This document shows, one piece after another, positions 51,662 to 63,195 of a stretch of DNA of 64,000 nt; within the stretch, counting starts at the first letter, position 1, and every line of letters starts with the position of its first letter. The stretch spans positions 149,558 to 213,557 of the forward strand of contig NZ_GG730300.1 in assembly GCF_000155975.1 (NCBI RefSeq). Direction: 5' to 3'. Source of the DNA: Citrobacter youngae ATCC 29220. GTDB taxonomy: Bacteria; Pseudomonadota; Gammaproteobacteria; Enterobacterales; Enterobacteriaceae. The position numbers and the translations under genes are program-made. The notes beneath the pieces are model-generated. The model was not told the origin of the DNA, made no database searches, and saw only the letters and a list, made by a program, of their open reading frames with translations.

Positions 51662-53842
51662 ATGAGCATGTCAGACGATAGCCAAAACGCATCAACTGCC
51701 GGAAAGTGTCCTTTCCATCAGGGCGGATCAGATCACAGCGCGGGAGCAGGAAGACATAACCGCGACTGGTGGCCAAATCAACTCCGCGTAGACCTTTTGA
51801 ATCAACATTCCAACCGTTCGAACCCATTGGGTGAGGACTTTGACTACCGCAAAGAATTTAGCAAACTTGACTACTCTGCCCTGAAAGGGGATCTCAGAGC
51901 CCTTCTGTCCGAATCTCAACCGTGGTGGCCTGCTGACTGGGGAAGCTATGCCGGTTTGTTTATTCGTATGGCATGGCACGGAGCAGGGACCTATCGCTCT
52001 ATCGATGGACGCGGTGGCGCGGGTCGCGGACAGCAGCGTTTTGCCCCCCTGAACTCCTGGCCGGACAACGTCAGCCTTGATAAAGCGCGTCGTCTGCTGT
52101 GGCCGATCAAGCAGAAATATGGTCAGAAAATTTCCTGGGCCGACCTGTTTATTCTCGCGGGTAACGTGGCGCTGGAAAACTCCGGCTTCCGTACCTTCGG
52201 TTTTGGCGCGGGTCGTGAAGACGTCTGGGAACCGGATCTCGACGTAAACTGGGGTGATGAGAAAGCCTGGCTGACTCACCGTCACCCGGAAGCGCTGGCA
52301 AAGACCCCGTTGGGCGCGACCGAGATGGGCCTTATCTATGTTAACCCGGAAGGGCCGGACCACAGCGGCGAACCGCTTTCCGCGGCCGCGGCGATTCGTG
52401 CGACCTTCGGTAACATGGGGATGAACGACGAAGAAACCGTGGCGCTGATTGGCGGCGGTCATACGTTGGGTAAAACTCATGGTGCAGCACCTGCCTCCCA
52501 CGTTGGGGCCGATCCAGAATCCGCGCCGATTGAAGCGCAGGGTTTAGGCTGGGCCAGCAGCTACGGTTCCGGCTCCGGCGCAGATACGATTACTTCCGGT
52601 CTGGAAGTGGTCTGGACGCAAACGCCGACCCAGTGGAGCAACTATTTCTTCGAGAACCTGTTCAAATATGAGTGGGTCCAGACGCGCAGCCCGGCTGGCG
52701 CTATCCAGTTCGAAGCGGTGGATGCGCCGGAGATTATCCCCGATCCGTTTGATCCGTCGAAAAAACGTAAGCCGACAATGCTGGTCACCGACCTGACGCT
52801 GCGTTTTGATCCTGAGTTCGAGAAGATCTCTCGTCGTTTCCTCAACGATCCGCAGGCGTTCAACGAAGCCTTTGCTCGGGCGTGGTTTAAACTGACGCAC
52901 CGCGATATGGGGCCGAAAGCGCGTTACATCGGACCGGAAGTGCCAAAAGAAGATCTGATTTGGCAGGATCCGCTGCCACATGCGTTCTTCAACCCAAGCG
53001 AAGAAGATATCCTTAACCTGAAGGCGACCATTGCGGCTTCCGGGCTGTCCGTGGGCGAGCTGGTTTCGGTGGCATGGGCCTCTGCATCGACCTTCCGCGG
53101 TGGGGATAAACGTGGCGGCGCGAATGGCGCTCGTCTGGCGCTAGCGCCTCAGCGCGACTGGGATGTGAATGCGACCGCGGCACGCGTACTGCCAGTGCTG
53201 GAAGGTATTTATAAATCTGCTCATACCGCGTCGTTGGCCGATATTATCGTGCTGGCCGGTGTTGTCGGTGTGGAGAAGGCAGCAAGCGCTGCGGGCGTCA
53301 GCATCACTGTTCCTTTTGTGCCGGGCCGTGTAGATGCACGTCAGGATCAAACGGATATTGAGATGTTCGAACTGCTCAAGCCGATTGCCGATGGTTTCCG
53401 TAACTATCGTTCTCGCCCTGACGTATCGACCACCGAGTCGCTGCTGATCGATAAAGCGCAGCAACTGACGCTAACCGCACCGGAAATGACCGTGCTGGTG
53501 GGCGGGATGCGTGTTCTGGACACCAACTTCGATGGTAGCCAGCACGGCGTCTTTACCGATCGTCCTGGCGTACTCAGCACTGACTTCTTCGTCAATCTGC
53601 TGGATATGCGCCACGAATGGAAGGCGGTTGATGAGTCACAAGAGCTGTTTGAAGGTCGTGACCGTCTGAGCGGCGAAGTAAAATACACCGCAACCCGCGC
53701 CGATCTGGTGTTTGGTTCTAACTCTGTACTGCGTGCAGTGGCTGAAGTTTATGCCTGCAGCGATGCGCACGAGAAGTTCGTGAAGGACTTCGTCGCGGCA
53801 TGGGTGAAAGTGATGAACCTGGATCGTTTCGATCTGCTGTAA
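51662..53842 (+). CDS. katG: KatG, catalase-peroxidase
   Basis: The protein (726 aa) is the standard length. The distal heme site is visible as [12 protein letters not shown] (Arg102, Trp105, His106). The proximal histidine is in [13 protein letters not shown] near 263-270, and YVNPEG near 226 contains the Tyr of the Met-Tyr-Trp adduct. The C-terminal half is the usual degenerate peroxidase duplication. It destroys hydrogen peroxide. E. coli katG is activated by OxyR; the 130-bp gap upstream has an AGCTATCGAAT...TCGACTATAT arrangement that could be the OxyR site. AAAGGGAG precedes the ATG. Confidence 0.98.
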   Translation: MSMSDDSQNASTAGKCPFHQGGSDHSAGAGRHNRDWWPNQLRVDLLNQHSNRSNPLGEDFDYRKEFSKLDYSALKGDLRALLSESQPWWPADWGSYAGLFIRMAWHGAGTYRSIDGRGGAGRGQQRFAPLNSWPDNVSLDKARRLLWPIKQKYGQKISWADLFILAGNVALENSGFRTFGFGAGREDVWEPDLDVNWGDEKAWLTHRHPEALAKTPLGATEMGLIYVNPEGPDHSGEPLSAAAAIRATFGNMGMNDEETVALIGGGHTLGKTHGAAPASHVGADPESAPIEAQGLGWASSYGSGSGADTITSGLEVVWTQTPTQWSNYFFENLFKYEWVQTRSPAGAIQFEAVDAPEIIPDPFDPSKKRKPTMLVTDLTLRFDPEFEKISRRFLNDPQAFNEAFARAWFKLTHRDMGPKARYIGPEVPKEDLIWQDPLPHAFFNPSEEDILNLKATIAASGLSVGELVSVAWASASTFRGGDKRGGANGARLALAPQRDWDVNATAARVLPVLEGIYKSAHTASLADIIVLAGVVGVEKAASAAGVSITVPFVPGRVDARQDQTDIEMFELLKPIADGFRNYRSRPDVSTTESLLIDKAQQLTLTAPEMTVLVGGMRVLDTNFDGSQHGVFTDRPGVLSTDFFVNLLDMRHEWKAVDESQELFEGRDRLSGEVKYTATRADLVFGSNSVLRAVAEVYACSDAHEKFVKDFVAAWVKVMNLDRFDLL

Positions 53843-53848
53843 TAAAAA

Positions 53849-53939
53849 TGCCGGATGGCGCTGACGCTCATCCGGCCTACAGTATTGGTACAATGTTGCC
53901 GTTTGTAGGCCGGATCGGGCGAAGCCGCCATCCGGCATG
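53849..53939. repeat. REP pair (BIME) between katG and gldA
   Basis: Opposed REP units (TGCCGGATGGCGCTGACGC... and GTAGGCCGGATCGGGCGAAG...) lie between two converging genes. Confidence 0.85.
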
Positions 53940-53945
53940 CTAACG

Positions 53946-55049
53946 TTATTCCCACTCTTGCAGATAACGCTGCCCGTACTGGTCAGCCACCAGCAATGCG
54001 GCATACACCTGGTCCGGCGTTGCGCCGCCAGGCATGTTGTGAATGGTTTCACCTTCAGCACAGGCCGCCTCTGCCACAATGCGCATTTTCGCCGGGATAT
54101 CCTGTTTGATATCCAGCTGCGCCAGCGTAATTGGCAGCCCAACTGAATGGCACAGCGCCGCTACGGTCTCGATTTCATCGACCGGCGCGTTTTCCAGTAC
54201 CAGCTGCGTCAGCGTACCAAACGCCACTTTCTCGCCGTGGTAGTAGTGATGCGCATCGGGGATTGCCGTCAGACCGTTATGAATGGCGTGAGCCGCTGCC
54301 AGACCACCGCTTTCAAAACCGACGCCGCTCAGATAGGTATTGGCTTCAATAACGCGCTCCAGCGCAGGCGTAACCACGTGCTGCTCGGCCGCCAGCATCG
54401 CTTTTTCACCTTCTTCTATCAGCGTATTAAAGCACAGCTCAGCCAGCGCCAGCGCCGCCTGGGTGCACTGACCGCCCGCCATGGTGGTTGCGCCGCTACG
54501 TGAACAGGCCCGTGCTTCGAACCAGGTCGCCAGTGCGTCGCCGATGCCCGCCGCTAGCAGACGTGCCGGTGCGCCCGCGACAATTTTAGTATCAACAATC
54601 ACCCTGTCCGGGTTGTTCGGCAGAAGCAGATAGCGATCGAATTCACCCGCATCGGTGTAAATGACGGACAGCGCGCTGCACGGTGCATCGGTAGAGGCGA
54701 TAGTCGGCGCGATGGCGACGGGCACACCCATAAAGTGCGCCAGCGCTTTGGCTGTATCCAGCGTTTTCCCGCCGCCAATACCGAGTACAGCGCCACACTG
54801 CGCTTTTTCCGCCACGCCGCGCAAACGGTCGATTTCGTTTTGTGAACATTCGCCGCCAAAAGGCGCGATCTCCAGCGCCAGTCCGGCATCCTGGAAGCTT
54901 TTTTCCAGCGCGGATTGTGCGAAGCCTAAGACAAACTTGTCCCCAACGACCAGCCAGCGCTCTGCCAGTGGTTTGAGGTAGCTGCCAAGACGGGTAATAA
55001 CATCGGCACCCTGGATGTACTTACCAGGTGATTGAATAATGCGATCCAT
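53946..55049 (-). CDS. gldA: GldA, NAD-dependent glycerol dehydrogenase
   Basis: The protein (367 aa) is an iron/zinc alcohol dehydrogenase family member. It has the NAD-binding [18 protein letters not shown] near 93-110 and metal ligands in [12 protein letters not shown] (Asp171 region), [12 protein letters not shown] (His near 254) and [10 protein letters not shown] (His near 271). It oxidises glycerol to dihydroxyacetone and also reduces methylglyoxal-type aldehydes. fsaB ends 12 bp upstream on the same strand, so the two are an operon acting on dihydroxyacetone. Confidence 0.97.
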   Translation of the reverse strand: MDRIIQSPGKYIQGADVITRLGSYLKPLAERWLVVGDKFVLGFAQSALEKSFQDAGLALEIAPFGGECSQNEIDRLRGVAEKAQCGAVLGIGGGKTLDTAKALAHFMGVPVAIAPTIASTDAPCSALSVIYTDAGEFDRYLLLPNNPDRVIVDTKIVAGAPARLLAAGIGDALATWFEARACSRSGATTMAGGQCTQAALALAELCFNTLIEEGEKAMLAAEQHVVTPALERVIEANTYLSGVGFESGGLAAAHAIHNGLTAIPDAHHYYHGEKVAFGTLTQLVLENAPVDEIETVAALCHSVGLPITLAQLDIKQDIPAKMRIVAEAACAEGETIHNMPGGATPDQVYAALLVADQYGQRYLQEWE

Positions 55050-55061
55050 ACTTTATTTCCC

Positions 55062-55724
55062 TCACAGGTTGATGTGACCAAATGCGTTGTTCCAGTCCTG
55101 CTCAAACTTCTCAATTGCTGACTCTACCGCAGGGGTATTGAGCATTTGTTGCGCTACGTCTAAGGGCAGGGTGATTGCTTCACATCCTGCCAGCAAGCAA
55201 TCCAGCGCCTGACGCGGCGTCTTAAAGCTGGCCGCCAGCACCATGCTATTTGGCGCATGTAGCTCCAGTAACGTTTGTAGTTCCTGTACCGTGCGGATCC
55301 CGTCGCCGCCCTGAGCGTCAATGCGGTTAACGTAAGGCGCGATATATTTTGCGCCAGCCAGCGCGGCCAGCAGCCCCTGAGCAGCACTGTAAACAGCGGT
55401 TCCCAGGGTGGTGATCCCCTCTTTTTTCAGTAACCTGATGGCGGCCAGACCTTCAGCGGTAACGGGAATTTTCACCACGATACCCGGTAAGGCGTTGCTC
55501 AGACGTTTGGCTTCATCCACCATTCCCTGCGCGCTGCGGCTCATGGTCTGGGCAAACAGAACGCCGTTTTCACCAATGACTTTTTGTAAGCGGGGCAAAA
55601 CATCCCAGATAGACTCTTTGCTGGCGGCGATAATACTTGGATTCGTGGTTACGCCAGCGATAGGGAAGATGCGGGCCAGACGTTCGACTTCCGCGACGTT
55701 GGCGGTATCAAGATAAAGTTCCAT
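55062..55724 (-). CDS. fsaB: FsaB (TalC), fructose-6-phosphate aldolase 2
   Basis: The ATG at 55724 ([18 protein letters not shown]) gives 220 aa, the E. coli length; a GTG three codons upstream is less likely. Transaldolase-like TIM barrel with Schiff-base Lys85 in [13 protein letters not shown] and conserved [17 protein letters not shown] and [15 protein letters not shown]. It interconverts fructose-6-phosphate with dihydroxyacetone and glyceraldehyde-3-phosphate. In E. coli ptsA and the frw genes come next upstream; here the upstream neighbour is yijO after a 245-bp gap. Confidence 0.96.
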   Translation of the reverse strand: MELYLDTANVAEVERLARIFPIAGVTTNPSIIAASKESIWDVLPRLQKVIGENGVLFAQTMSRSAQGMVDEAKRLSNALPGIVVKIPVTAEGLAAIRLLKKEGITTLGTAVYSAAQGLLAALAGAKYIAPYVNRIDAQGGDGIRTVQELQTLLELHAPNSMVLAASFKTPRQALDCLLAGCEAITLPLDVAQQMLNTPAVESAIEKFEQDWNNAFGHINL

Positions 55725-55969
55725 ACAAAACACCCTCTTAATTTTGCGTGAGCAGCCCGTTGCCGGAATGCTTTGTTGTGCACAGGATAAGAGCGTTTCG
55801 TCGCAGCGCGCTATCTGACAAATCTGTCAAAAGCTGGATAAATGTAATGTGTCGATAAAAGTGAGACTTACTTCACATGTCAGCTGCGGGTAAGGTTTAT
55901 TCCGGTAATGGGGATGGCGAGTTAGCTTTTGATATTACAAAAATCCAGTTAATGTTGTTTTTATCTTCT

Positions 55970-56830
55970 TTATTGCTGGCGGATCGCTTTCTCCGTCAGC
56001 TGGCTGTGATATTGCCGACGATATTCTGATGGCGAACGTTCGGTATTCTTGCGAAACAGGCGGCAGAAGTAGTTGCTGTCAACAAACCCACTGGCGTGCG
56101 CCACGTCTTTGATCTTCAACTCGTAACCCTTCAGCAGCGTCTTCGCGTGTTCCAGCCGGGTGTGGTTCAGGTATTCATTAAAACCGATAGCGCCTGTTTT
56201 TTGAAACAGATGGGAAAGGTAGTTCGGTGATATGTAGAACGCCTGCGCGACCGATTCCCGGGTGAGCGGTGAAGCGTAATGTTCGTCAATATGGTCGCGA
56301 ATGGCTTCAAAAAGCGCCTGACTGCGTGATGCGGTCTGGATTTGGCTGCCGAGCAGATCGCGACAGTGGCTCAGCAAGCTTGCGACGATCAGCCTGGCCG
56401 TTTGCTGCTCCTGCGGCTGCATCTGTATTTCATTAAGCGTTTGCAGCAGGAAAGAGCCAATACGCGGTCCGCGCCGTGCAACATGCTGTTTGACGAGGTT
56501 TTGATATTGCTTGCCGTCCCACTGCACGACGTTAAAAACCAACTGCTGCTTGCTGAACAGGATACTAAGTATGGTGACGGGAGCAAGCCACTGCGGAAAG
56601 TTCCAGCCGCCGGCCGGAACGAACAGCACATCGCAAGGTTGTAACGTCGCGGATGCGCCAGCGACCCCGCGATCGGTGAACTCACCTTCCAGCACAATCT
56701 CCAGCCGGGGAAAATCAACCTGATGCGCCAGTTCCGGCGTTGCGTTAGCGGTGCTGGCAAAATAAACCTGGCGCAGCGGCGAGGGGCCGTTAATCAGGCG
56801 GGCGAGAAGATGGCTGACGTCGTGGTACAT
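55970..56830 (-). CDS. yijO: YijO, AraC-family regulator
   Basis: With the ATG at 56830 (MYHDVSHLLARLINGPSPLR) the protein has 286 aa, near E. coli YijO (283). The N-terminal cupin-like domain includes FPRLEIVLEGEF and LFVPAGGWNFPQW. The C-terminal AraC DNA-binding domain (about 180-280) shows two helix-turn-helices: SVAQAFYISPNYLSHLFQKT and KDVAHASGFVDSNYFCRLFR. Its ligand is unknown. In E. coli it flanks the frw/pfl genes, so it may have regulated them; those are missing here, which leaves its targets open. Confidence 0.93.
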   Translation of the reverse strand: MYHDVSHLLARLINGPSPLRQVYFASTANATPELAHQVDFPRLEIVLEGEFTDRGVAGASATLQPCDVLFVPAGGWNFPQWLAPVTILSILFSKQQLVFNVVQWDGKQYQNLVKQHVARRGPRIGSFLLQTLNEIQMQPQEQQTARLIVASLLSHCRDLLGSQIQTASRSQALFEAIRDHIDEHYASPLTRESVAQAFYISPNYLSHLFQKTGAIGFNEYLNHTRLEHAKTLLKGYELKIKDVAHASGFVDSNYFCRLFRKNTERSPSEYRRQYHSQLTEKAIRQQ

Positions 56831-56898
56831 GTTAATCCCTTGCTGGCAGCAGACAGGGAGAACAGTAACGTTGAAAACAACCGCCCTCAAGTGATTAT

Positions 56899-56978
56899 TG
56901 CCGGATGGCGGCTAATGCCTTATCGGCCTACAAGTCTTTGCGCACTGTAGGCCGGATAAGCGTCGCGCATCCGGCAGC
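56899..56978. repeat. REP pair (BIME) between yijO and eptC
   Basis: Opposed REP units (TTGCCGGATGGCGGCTAATG... and GTAGGCCGGATAAGCGTCGC...) occupy nearly all of the gap upstream of yijO and end at the eptC stop. Confidence 0.85.
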
Positions 56979-56981
56979 CTG

Positions 56982-58715
56982 TTATTGATTACCGATTTGA
57001 TCGCCGTAAGGCAAGGTATCGTAATCAATCAGGGCATTCTTCTTGTACGGGTTGCCAATCCAGCGGGTCGTCTCTTTGAACTGCGGGCTGGTAATGGAAC
57101 GCGTCGGATCGAAACCATCGTAAGTGAAGCCCGCTAAATCAGACCAGGTATGGATGAGCTCTGAGCTGCTGTATTTACGATTCACATCCTGTGAGAAGTC
57201 CCGAGGATGCGCGGCCTGCCATTTTTCCGAAGTCCACAGCAGGAACGGCACCGTATACATATGGCGCGTTGGGTTGTCTTCATTACGACCCTGCGTTTTA
57301 TGCGGCGGTGTGTCGTACACCTCTTCACCGTGATCGGAGAAGTACAGCAGGAAACCGTTCGGATCGGTCGCTTTGTAGTCTTTGATCAGGCTGGCAATGA
57401 TATGGTCATTGTAGACATTCGCGCTGTCGTAATCGTTGTAGGCTTCCAGCTCATCATTACCCAGGCCAGCGGGAACATTGTCGATATTGTTGTCGAACTT
57501 GCCCTGACCATCCGGATAACGGAACTTGTACTTAATATGGGTGCCCAGCAGGTGAACAATGATGAACTTTTTCGGCGCCGGGTCGGCCAGGACTTCTTTA
57601 AATGGCGCCAGCACGTTGCTGTCATATTCGCGCGCGCTTTGCGTACGCTGCTGGTTCATATAGAACTGTTTATCTGTCTGCTTAGAGAATACCGTCAGCA
57701 TAGTGTTGCGGGCAGTCATTGTCTGCTGATTGGTGATCCAGAAGGTTTTATAACCCGCCTGTTTCATCATGTTCATCAGGGATGGCTGGGTCAGATACAG
57801 ATCCGGGTTCTTCTCGTTAGCAAAGGTCAGCGCCTGCTGCAGGATTTCAATGGTATACGGACGCGAGGTCACGACATTATTGAAAACGGTGAAGTTAGGA
57901 TCGGATTTATGCAGTGCATCCAGTTCCGGTGTGGTTTCGCGCGGGTAGCCATACAGGCTCATACGACCACGCTGCGTTGACTCGCCAATCACCAGTACCA
58001 GCGTGCGCGGGGCATCACCGGAATGGTCCTTAAAGTTGGCCAGCGGCGGCAGCGCGTTGTTTTCATTGAGCAGGCTATTCAGTGCGGTCAACTGCTGGCG
58101 ATACTGATAATAACCGGAGATAAATTGCCACGGTGCGGCAGGCTCCATCCGCGAAGCGAGGCCATCCAACGTTTTTTCAAACGGTTTATGTTTGATGAAT
58201 GTGTTAACCGCTATCGGGTGCAGAATCAAGCCGTATAACAGCGCAAACGACACCAGATAGCGCCAGGGCGATGGAATATGCACAGGGCGCAGACGCGTCC
58301 ATAGCAAAATCGCCATTACCGTATACGCCAGCGCAATTAAAACAATCTTCAGACTGAAATATTGGCTCAGATATTCGCTGGCTTCGTTCGCATTGGTTTC
58401 AAACATTACGTACAGAACGCTTTGCGAGAACTCTTGTCCGTAAATGACGTAATAGCTCAGAGCCGCCAGCGAGGCCGCCCATAGTATGACGCCAATAACG
58501 GCAGCGATCGCGCGGATACGGTTTGGAAACAGGAATACAGGGATCAGCCATAGCGAACTGAACAGCAAGGAGTCGCGTAAACCGGTAGTTCCGCTATAAC
58601 CAGTTAAACAAATAACGACCTGGAGTAAACTGGAAAAAAACCAAAAATAGAGGAGCGCCCAACCCAGGGCTTTCCAGCTAAACACGGGTTTAGACTGGGG
58701 TTGTAAGGATTGCAT
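56982..58715 (-). CDS. eptC: EptC (CptA), LPS-heptose phosphoethanolamine transferase
   Basis: The protein (577 aa) has five N-terminal membrane spans (about 13-35, 45-60, 67-85, 115-135, 150-170) and a periplasmic sulfatase-fold domain. The nucleophile threonine is in VLVIGESTQRGRMSLYGYPR near residue 247, and metal residues are in YFSDHGEEVYD near 460. It adds phosphoethanolamine to the core heptose of lipopolysaccharide. In Salmonella CptA is under PmrAB control; no clear PmrA box was marked here. Confidence 0.95.
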   Translation of the reverse strand: MQSLQPQSKPVFSWKALGWALLYFWFFSSLLQVVICLTGYSGTTGLRDSLLFSSLWLIPVFLFPNRIRAIAAVIGVILWAASLAALSYYVIYGQEFSQSVLYVMFETNANEASEYLSQYFSLKIVLIALAYTVMAILLWTRLRPVHIPSPWRYLVSFALLYGLILHPIAVNTFIKHKPFEKTLDGLASRMEPAAPWQFISGYYQYRQQLTALNSLLNENNALPPLANFKDHSGDAPRTLVLVIGESTQRGRMSLYGYPRETTPELDALHKSDPNFTVFNNVVTSRPYTIEILQQALTFANEKNPDLYLTQPSLMNMMKQAGYKTFWITNQQTMTARNTMLTVFSKQTDKQFYMNQQRTQSAREYDSNVLAPFKEVLADPAPKKFIIVHLLGTHIKYKFRYPDGQGKFDNNIDNVPAGLGNDELEAYNDYDSANVYNDHIIASLIKDYKATDPNGFLLYFSDHGEEVYDTPPHKTQGRNEDNPTRHMYTVPFLLWTSEKWQAAHPRDFSQDVNRKYSSSELIHTWSDLAGFTYDGFDPTRSITSPQFKETTRWIGNPYKKNALIDYDTLPYGDQIGNQ

Positions 58716-58883
58716 AGTGTGAGCCTGTCTTTAATCGTAGCGCCAAGAGTAGCGGCTAAACATTAAGAGGAACTGAAGCATCACGATCTGCGGATCGTGT
58801 TTTGCTATTGTGATATTCACTTGGTGAATATATTCAGGCGAAAATATATTGAAAATGAAGTGGTTGTAACAGAAGTTTTTGTT

Positions 58884-58913
58884 GTCGCCTTCGCACAATA
58901 GCACGAAGGCGAC
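58884..58913 (-). terminator. Stem-loop after ppc
   Basis: A perfect 10-bp stem GTCGCCTTCG / CGAAGGCGAC with a ten-base loop lies just past the ppc stop. The downstream tract is A-rich rather than T-rich, so it may serve mRNA stability as much as termination. Confidence 0.5.
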
Positions 58914-58924
58914 GGGAGGAGAGG

Positions 58925-61576
58925 TTAGCCTGTGTTACGCATACCGGCGGCAACACCAGCAATAGTTACCATCAGCGCTTGTTCAACGCGTGGATCCGGC
59001 GCCTTGCCTTGCTCTTCCGCCAGACGTGAGCGATGTAACAGCTCTGCCTGTAAGACGTTCAGTGGATCGGTATAAACATTCCTTAACTGAATGGACTCGG
59101 CAATCCACGGCAGGTCGGCCATCAAATGTGAGTCGTTAGCAATCGCCAGTACGACGTTGATATCGGCTTCCTGGCGCTGACGCAGCTCTTCGCCCAGCGG
59201 CCACAGCTCTTTTTTGACCAGGCGTTGATCGTAGTATTCAGCCAGCCACAGGTCTGCTTTAGCGAAAACCATTTCCAGCATGCCAAGGCGTGTGGAGAAG
59301 AACGGCCAGTCGCGGCACATTGCCTCGAGTTCGCTTTGCTTACCGTCTTCCACCACTTTTTGCAGCGCGGTGCCAGCACCCAGCCATGCCGGGAGCATCA
59401 GGCGGTTTTGCGTCCAGGCAAAGATCCACGGAATGGCGCGCAGAGACTCTACCCCACCGGTCGGGCGGCGTTTTGCCGGACGTGAGCCGAGCGGCAATTT
59501 ACCCAGTTCCTGCTCCGGCGTTGCGGAGCGGAAGTAAGGGACGAAGTCTTTGTTTTCACGGACATACCCACGGTATAGCTCACACGAAATATCGGAAAGC
59601 TCATCCATGATATGACGCCAGTTATCCTTCGGCTCTGGCGGCGGTAACAGGTTGGCCTCGAGGATTGCCGCGGTATATAGCGACAGGCTGCTGATGGTCA
59701 CTTCCGGCAGGCCGTACTTAAAGCGGATCATCTCGCCTTGTTCCGTCACGCGCAGACCACCTTTCAGACTGCCGGGCGGTTGAGAGAGCAGCGCCGCATG
59801 CGCAGGCGCGCCGCCGCGACCAATTGAACCACCGCGGCCGTGGAATAACGTCAGCTCGATGCCGGCTTTTTCACACGTTTTGATCAATGCGTCCTGGGCC
59901 TGATATTGCGCCCAGGAGGCCGCCATCACGCCCGCGTCTTTTGCGGAGTCAGAGTAGCCAATCATGACCATCTGTTTGCCCTGAATAAAGCCGCGGTACC
60001 AGTCGATATTCAGCAGCTGGCTCATAACGTCATCAGCATTGTTGAGGTCATCCAGCGTTTCAAACAGCGGCGCAACCGGCATAGCAAAACCGATCCCGGC
60101 TTCTTTCAGCAGCAAATGCACGGCCAATACATCGGACGGCGTTTTCGCCATCGAGATAACATAAGCGGCAATGGATCCATACGGCGCTTCGGCAATGACG
60201 CGGCAGGTGTCGAGCACTTCGCGGGTGTCGTTGCTTGGTTCCCAGTTACGTGGCAGAAGCGGACGCTTGGAGTTCAGTTCGCGGATCAGGAAGGCCTGTT
60301 TATCCGCTTCTGACCAGTTTTCATAGTCGCCGATGCCCAGATAGCGGGTCAATTCGCCAAGGGCTTCAGTATGGCGAGTGCTTTCCTGACGAATATCAAT
60401 ACGTACCAGCGGTACGCCGAAACATTTTACGCGGCGTAGGGTGTCGAGTAATTCGCCATTAGCGATGATACCCATGCCACAGGCCTGCAGAGACTGGTAA
60501 CACGCATAGAGCGGTTCCCAGAGCTGTTCGTTTTGGGTAAGAAGGCCTGCAGGTTTCGGCAATTTCTCGCCTTTCAGACGGGCTTCGAGCCAGGCTTGAG
60601 TTGCCATCAGGCGTGACCGCAGGGTTTTCATCAGGTAGCGATATGGTTCTGCTGCGCCTTCTTCACCCACCATCGCCATCAGTTCCGGCGTGGCATCCAC
60701 CATCGACAGCTCAGAAATCAGAAACTGAATGTCTTTCAGGAACAGGTCGGTGGCTTTCCAGCGGCTGAGCAGCAGCACGTGACGGGTGATATCCGCCGTT
60801 ACGTTCGGGTTGCCGTCACGGTCGCCGCCCATCCAGGAGGTAAAGCGTACCGGGACAAAATCAACGGGCAGCTTATAACCCAGATTCTCTTCTAACTGTT
60901 CGTTCAGTTCGCGCAGATAGTTCGGCACGCCTTCCCACAGGCTGTTTTCGACCACGGCGAAGCCCCATTTGGCTTCATCAACCGGGCTTGGGCGTATCTT
61001 GCGGATCTCATCCGTATGCCAGGATTGGGCAATCAACTGGCGCAGACGGCGCATCAGTTGATGGCGTTCATAATCGACGAGATCTTTGTTATCAAGCTGT
61101 TTGAGACAGGCGTTTACTTCACCCATTTTATGGATCAGCGTACGACGGGTGATTTCAGTCGGGTGGGCGGTCAGAACCAGTTCCAGAGAGAGTGATTCCA
61201 CGGCTTTTTTGATGGTAGCTTCATCGAGGTTGGGCTGGTCTTTCAGTTTACGCAGAGTGCGAGCAATCACTTCCGGGTTGCTGGCTGCTTCGCCTTTTGG
61301 CGAAATGCTGTGGTATTGCTCGGCGGTATTGGCCAGGTTCAGGAACTGGCTAAACGCACGGGCAACCGGCAGCAGCTCGTCGTTAGACAAGTTTTGCAGC
61401 GTAGTGAGCAGCTCCTGGCGATTGACTTCATTGCCAGCGCGGGATGATTTGGACAGCTTACGGATTGTTTCTACGCGATCAAGAATGTGCTCTCCCAGCG
61501 CATCCTTAATGGTCTCCCCCAGCACTTTGCCGAGCATGCTGACATTACTACGCAACGCGGAATATTGTTCGTTCAT
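58925..61576 (-). CDS. ppc: Ppc, phosphoenolpyruvate carboxylase
   Basis: The protein (883 aa) is the normal length. Active-site motifs are [20 protein letters not shown] at about 135-154 (catalytic His) and [19 protein letters not shown] near 538-556. [19 protein letters not shown] near 579-597 is the mobile arginine/glycine loop, and the protein ends in the usual MRNTG. It makes oxaloacetate from PEP and bicarbonate to refill the TCA cycle, activated by acetyl-CoA and fructose-1,6-bisphosphate and inhibited by aspartate. Confidence 0.98.
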   Translation of the reverse strand: MNEQYSALRSNVSMLGKVLGETIKDALGEHILDRVETIRKLSKSSRAGNEVNRQELLTTLQNLSNDELLPVARAFSQFLNLANTAEQYHSISPKGEAASNPEVIARTLRKLKDQPNLDEATIKKAVESLSLELVLTAHPTEITRRTLIHKMGEVNACLKQLDNKDLVDYERHQLMRRLRQLIAQSWHTDEIRKIRPSPVDEAKWGFAVVENSLWEGVPNYLRELNEQLEENLGYKLPVDFVPVRFTSWMGGDRDGNPNVTADITRHVLLLSRWKATDLFLKDIQFLISELSMVDATPELMAMVGEEGAAEPYRYLMKTLRSRLMATQAWLEARLKGEKLPKPAGLLTQNEQLWEPLYACYQSLQACGMGIIANGELLDTLRRVKCFGVPLVRIDIRQESTRHTEALGELTRYLGIGDYENWSEADKQAFLIRELNSKRPLLPRNWEPSNDTREVLDTCRVIAEAPYGSIAAYVISMAKTPSDVLAVHLLLKEAGIGFAMPVAPLFETLDDLNNADDVMSQLLNIDWYRGFIQGKQMVMIGYSDSAKDAGVMAASWAQYQAQDALIKTCEKAGIELTLFHGRGGSIGRGGAPAHAALLSQPPGSLKGGLRVTEQGEMIRFKYGLPEVTISSLSLYTAAILEANLLPPPEPKDNWRHIMDELSDISCELYRGYVRENKDFVPYFRSATPEQELGKLPLGSRPAKRRPTGGVESLRAIPWIFAWTQNRLMLPAWLGAGTALQKVVEDGKQSELEAMCRDWPFFSTRLGMLEMVFAKADLWLAEYYDQRLVKKELWPLGEELRQRQEADINVVLAIANDSHLMADLPWIAESIQLRNVYTDPLNVLQAELLHRSRLAEEQGKAPDPRVEQALMVTIAGVAAGMRNTG

Positions 61577-61888
61577 ATTAACCCAGACACCCCATCTCTT
61601 TTGTAAATGTCCTGTATCTTTCGCGCCGCCGTCAACACTGCTGCAACGTGAAATTTTTCGGACTTAATTTTTTCGCCGTCTTTTATAAAGCCACGTAAAA
61701 CTCGTAACGTCAATTGCTGCGAAATCGCTTCAGCAAACCAATAAATCGCGGCAATTTATGAAAGTTAATTCGCATCGTGCCAAATAAGAAATGCTTATGA
61801 ACATGTGGCATCGAGATGCCGGATGGTGCTGCGCTTATCCGGCCTACAGGACGGGGTAGGCCCGGTAAGCGTCACCGGGCAAGATTCA
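61577..61888. promoter_or_regulatory. Intergenic region ppc / argE
   Basis: This 312-bp gap holds the ppc promoter and leader in its AT-rich half near ppc, and a REP pair at 61817-61882 next to the argE stop. No gene-like frame was seen. Confidence 0.5.
61817..61882. repeat. REP pair (BIME) after argE
   Basis: Opposed REP units (TGCCGGATGGTGCTGCGC... and GTAGGCCCGGTAAGCGTCAC...) lie just past the argE stop. Confidence 0.85.
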
Positions 61889-63040
61889 TTAATGCCAGCA
61901 GAAATGGTGCACAACCTGGGTAATTAACTCCCGCGTCGGCTTAATAAAACGCGTTTCCAGGTATTCATCTGGCTGGTGCGCCTGATTAATGGAGCCTGGG
62001 CCTAACACCAGCGTCGGGCAAAGCGTCTGGATAAACGGCGCTTCAGTGCAGTAGTTCACCACTTCCGTTTGCGCTCCCAGCAGCTTCTCGACCACTTCGA
62101 CCAACTGATGGTCCGGGGGACACTCATAGCCAGGAATCGGCGGATGCAGTTCCGAGACCGTCAGGCGACCCGGCCAGCGCTCGCTGACGGGAGCTAACGC
62201 ATCGTTAAGTAAGCCATTGAGATCGTTGAGCGTCATGCCGGGCAGCGGGCGAATATCCATATGCAGCTCGCAGCAGGCGCAGATTCGGTTGGCGGCGTCG
62301 CCCCCGTGGATGTGGCCCAGGTTCAACGTTGGGTACGGGACGGTAAAAGCGTCATGGTGATAGCGTTCTTTCAGATCATCGCGCAGAGCCATGATATGGC
62401 CGATGGCATCATGCATCAGTTCAATCGCATTGACGCCGCGTGCCGGATCGCTTGAGTGACCTGATTGCCCCAGGATGCGAATGGCATTAGAGATATGGCC
62501 TTTGTGCGCGCGAACCGGCTGTAGGGAGGTGGGTTCGCCAATGATCGCGCAGTCCGGGCGCAGAGCGGTGGTTTCAGAAAAGTAGCGCGCCCCCGCCATG
62601 CTGGTCTCTTCGTCGGCAGTGGCCAAAATGTACAGGGGCTTTTTCAGCCTGGTTACGTCCACGTCGCGCAGCGCGTCGAGGATAAACGCGAAGAAGCCTT
62701 TCATATCTGCCGTACCCAGACCGTAGAGCTTATTGTCATGCTCGGTCAGGGTGAACGGATCGCGCGTCCAGCGTCCGTCGTCAAACGGTACGGTATCGGT
62801 ATGCCCCGCCAACAACAGACCGCCAGCGCCTTGCCCGATGCTCGCCAGCATATTGAATTTATTGCGCGTGTCGGGAACCGGCTGAACCTCTACATTGAAG
62901 CCTAAATCTTTGAACCAGCCCGCCAGCAGAGTGATTAAACCTGCATTGCTTTGATCCAGCGCTTCTTCGGTGGCGCTAATCGATGGCGTGGCAATCAGAG
63001 CGCGGTAAATCTCGATAAATGGCGGTAAATTGTTTTTCAT
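61889..63040 (-). CDS. argE: ArgE, N-acetylornithine deacetylase
   Basis: The ATG at 63040 ([20 protein letters not shown]) gives 383 aa, the E. coli length; the 13-codon extension upstream overlaps the ARG boxes. M20 metallopeptidase family with zinc ligands in [16 protein letters not shown] (His near 80), [16 protein letters not shown] (Asp near 112) and [11 protein letters not shown] (Glu-Glu near 144), then a dimerisation lid domain (about 180-290). It deacetylates N-acetylornithine to ornithine in arginine synthesis. Divergent from argC, under ArgR. Confidence 0.97.
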   Translation of the reverse strand: MKNNLPPFIEIYRALIATPSISATEEALDQSNAGLITLLAGWFKDLGFNVEVQPVPDTRNKFNMLASIGQGAGGLLLAGHTDTVPFDDGRWTRDPFTLTEHDNKLYGLGTADMKGFFAFILDALRDVDVTRLKKPLYILATADEETSMAGARYFSETTALRPDCAIIGEPTSLQPVRAHKGHISNAIRILGQSGHSSDPARGVNAIELMHDAIGHIMALRDDLKERYHHDAFTVPYPTLNLGHIHGGDAANRICACCELHMDIRPLPGMTLNDLNGLLNDALAPVSERWPGRLTVSELHPPIPGYECPPDHQLVEVVEKLLGAQTEVVNYCTEAPFIQTLCPTLVLGPGSINQAHQPDEYLETRFIKPTRELITQVVHHFCWH

Positions 63041-63064
63041 TGTTGACACACCTCGGGTCATGAT

Positions 63065-63103
63065 AGTATCAATATTCATGCAGTATTTATGAATAAAAAT
63101 ACA
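63065..63103. promoter_or_regulatory. Paired ARG boxes between argE and argC
   Basis: Two 18-bp imperfect palindromes (AGTATCAATATTCATGCA at 63065-63082 and TTTATGAATAAAAATACA from 63086) are separated by three bases. This is the spacing of tandem ArgR operators (consensus centred on TGAAT-N-ATTCA), placed over the divergent promoters of argE and argC. Confidence 0.8.
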
Positions 63104-63195
63104 TTAACGTTGAGCGTAATAAAACCCACCAAGTGTAAGGTGAGGTGATAAAGGCTTATACCTGGCAACAGAATCTAAGAAGGTGAGCTGCCCCG

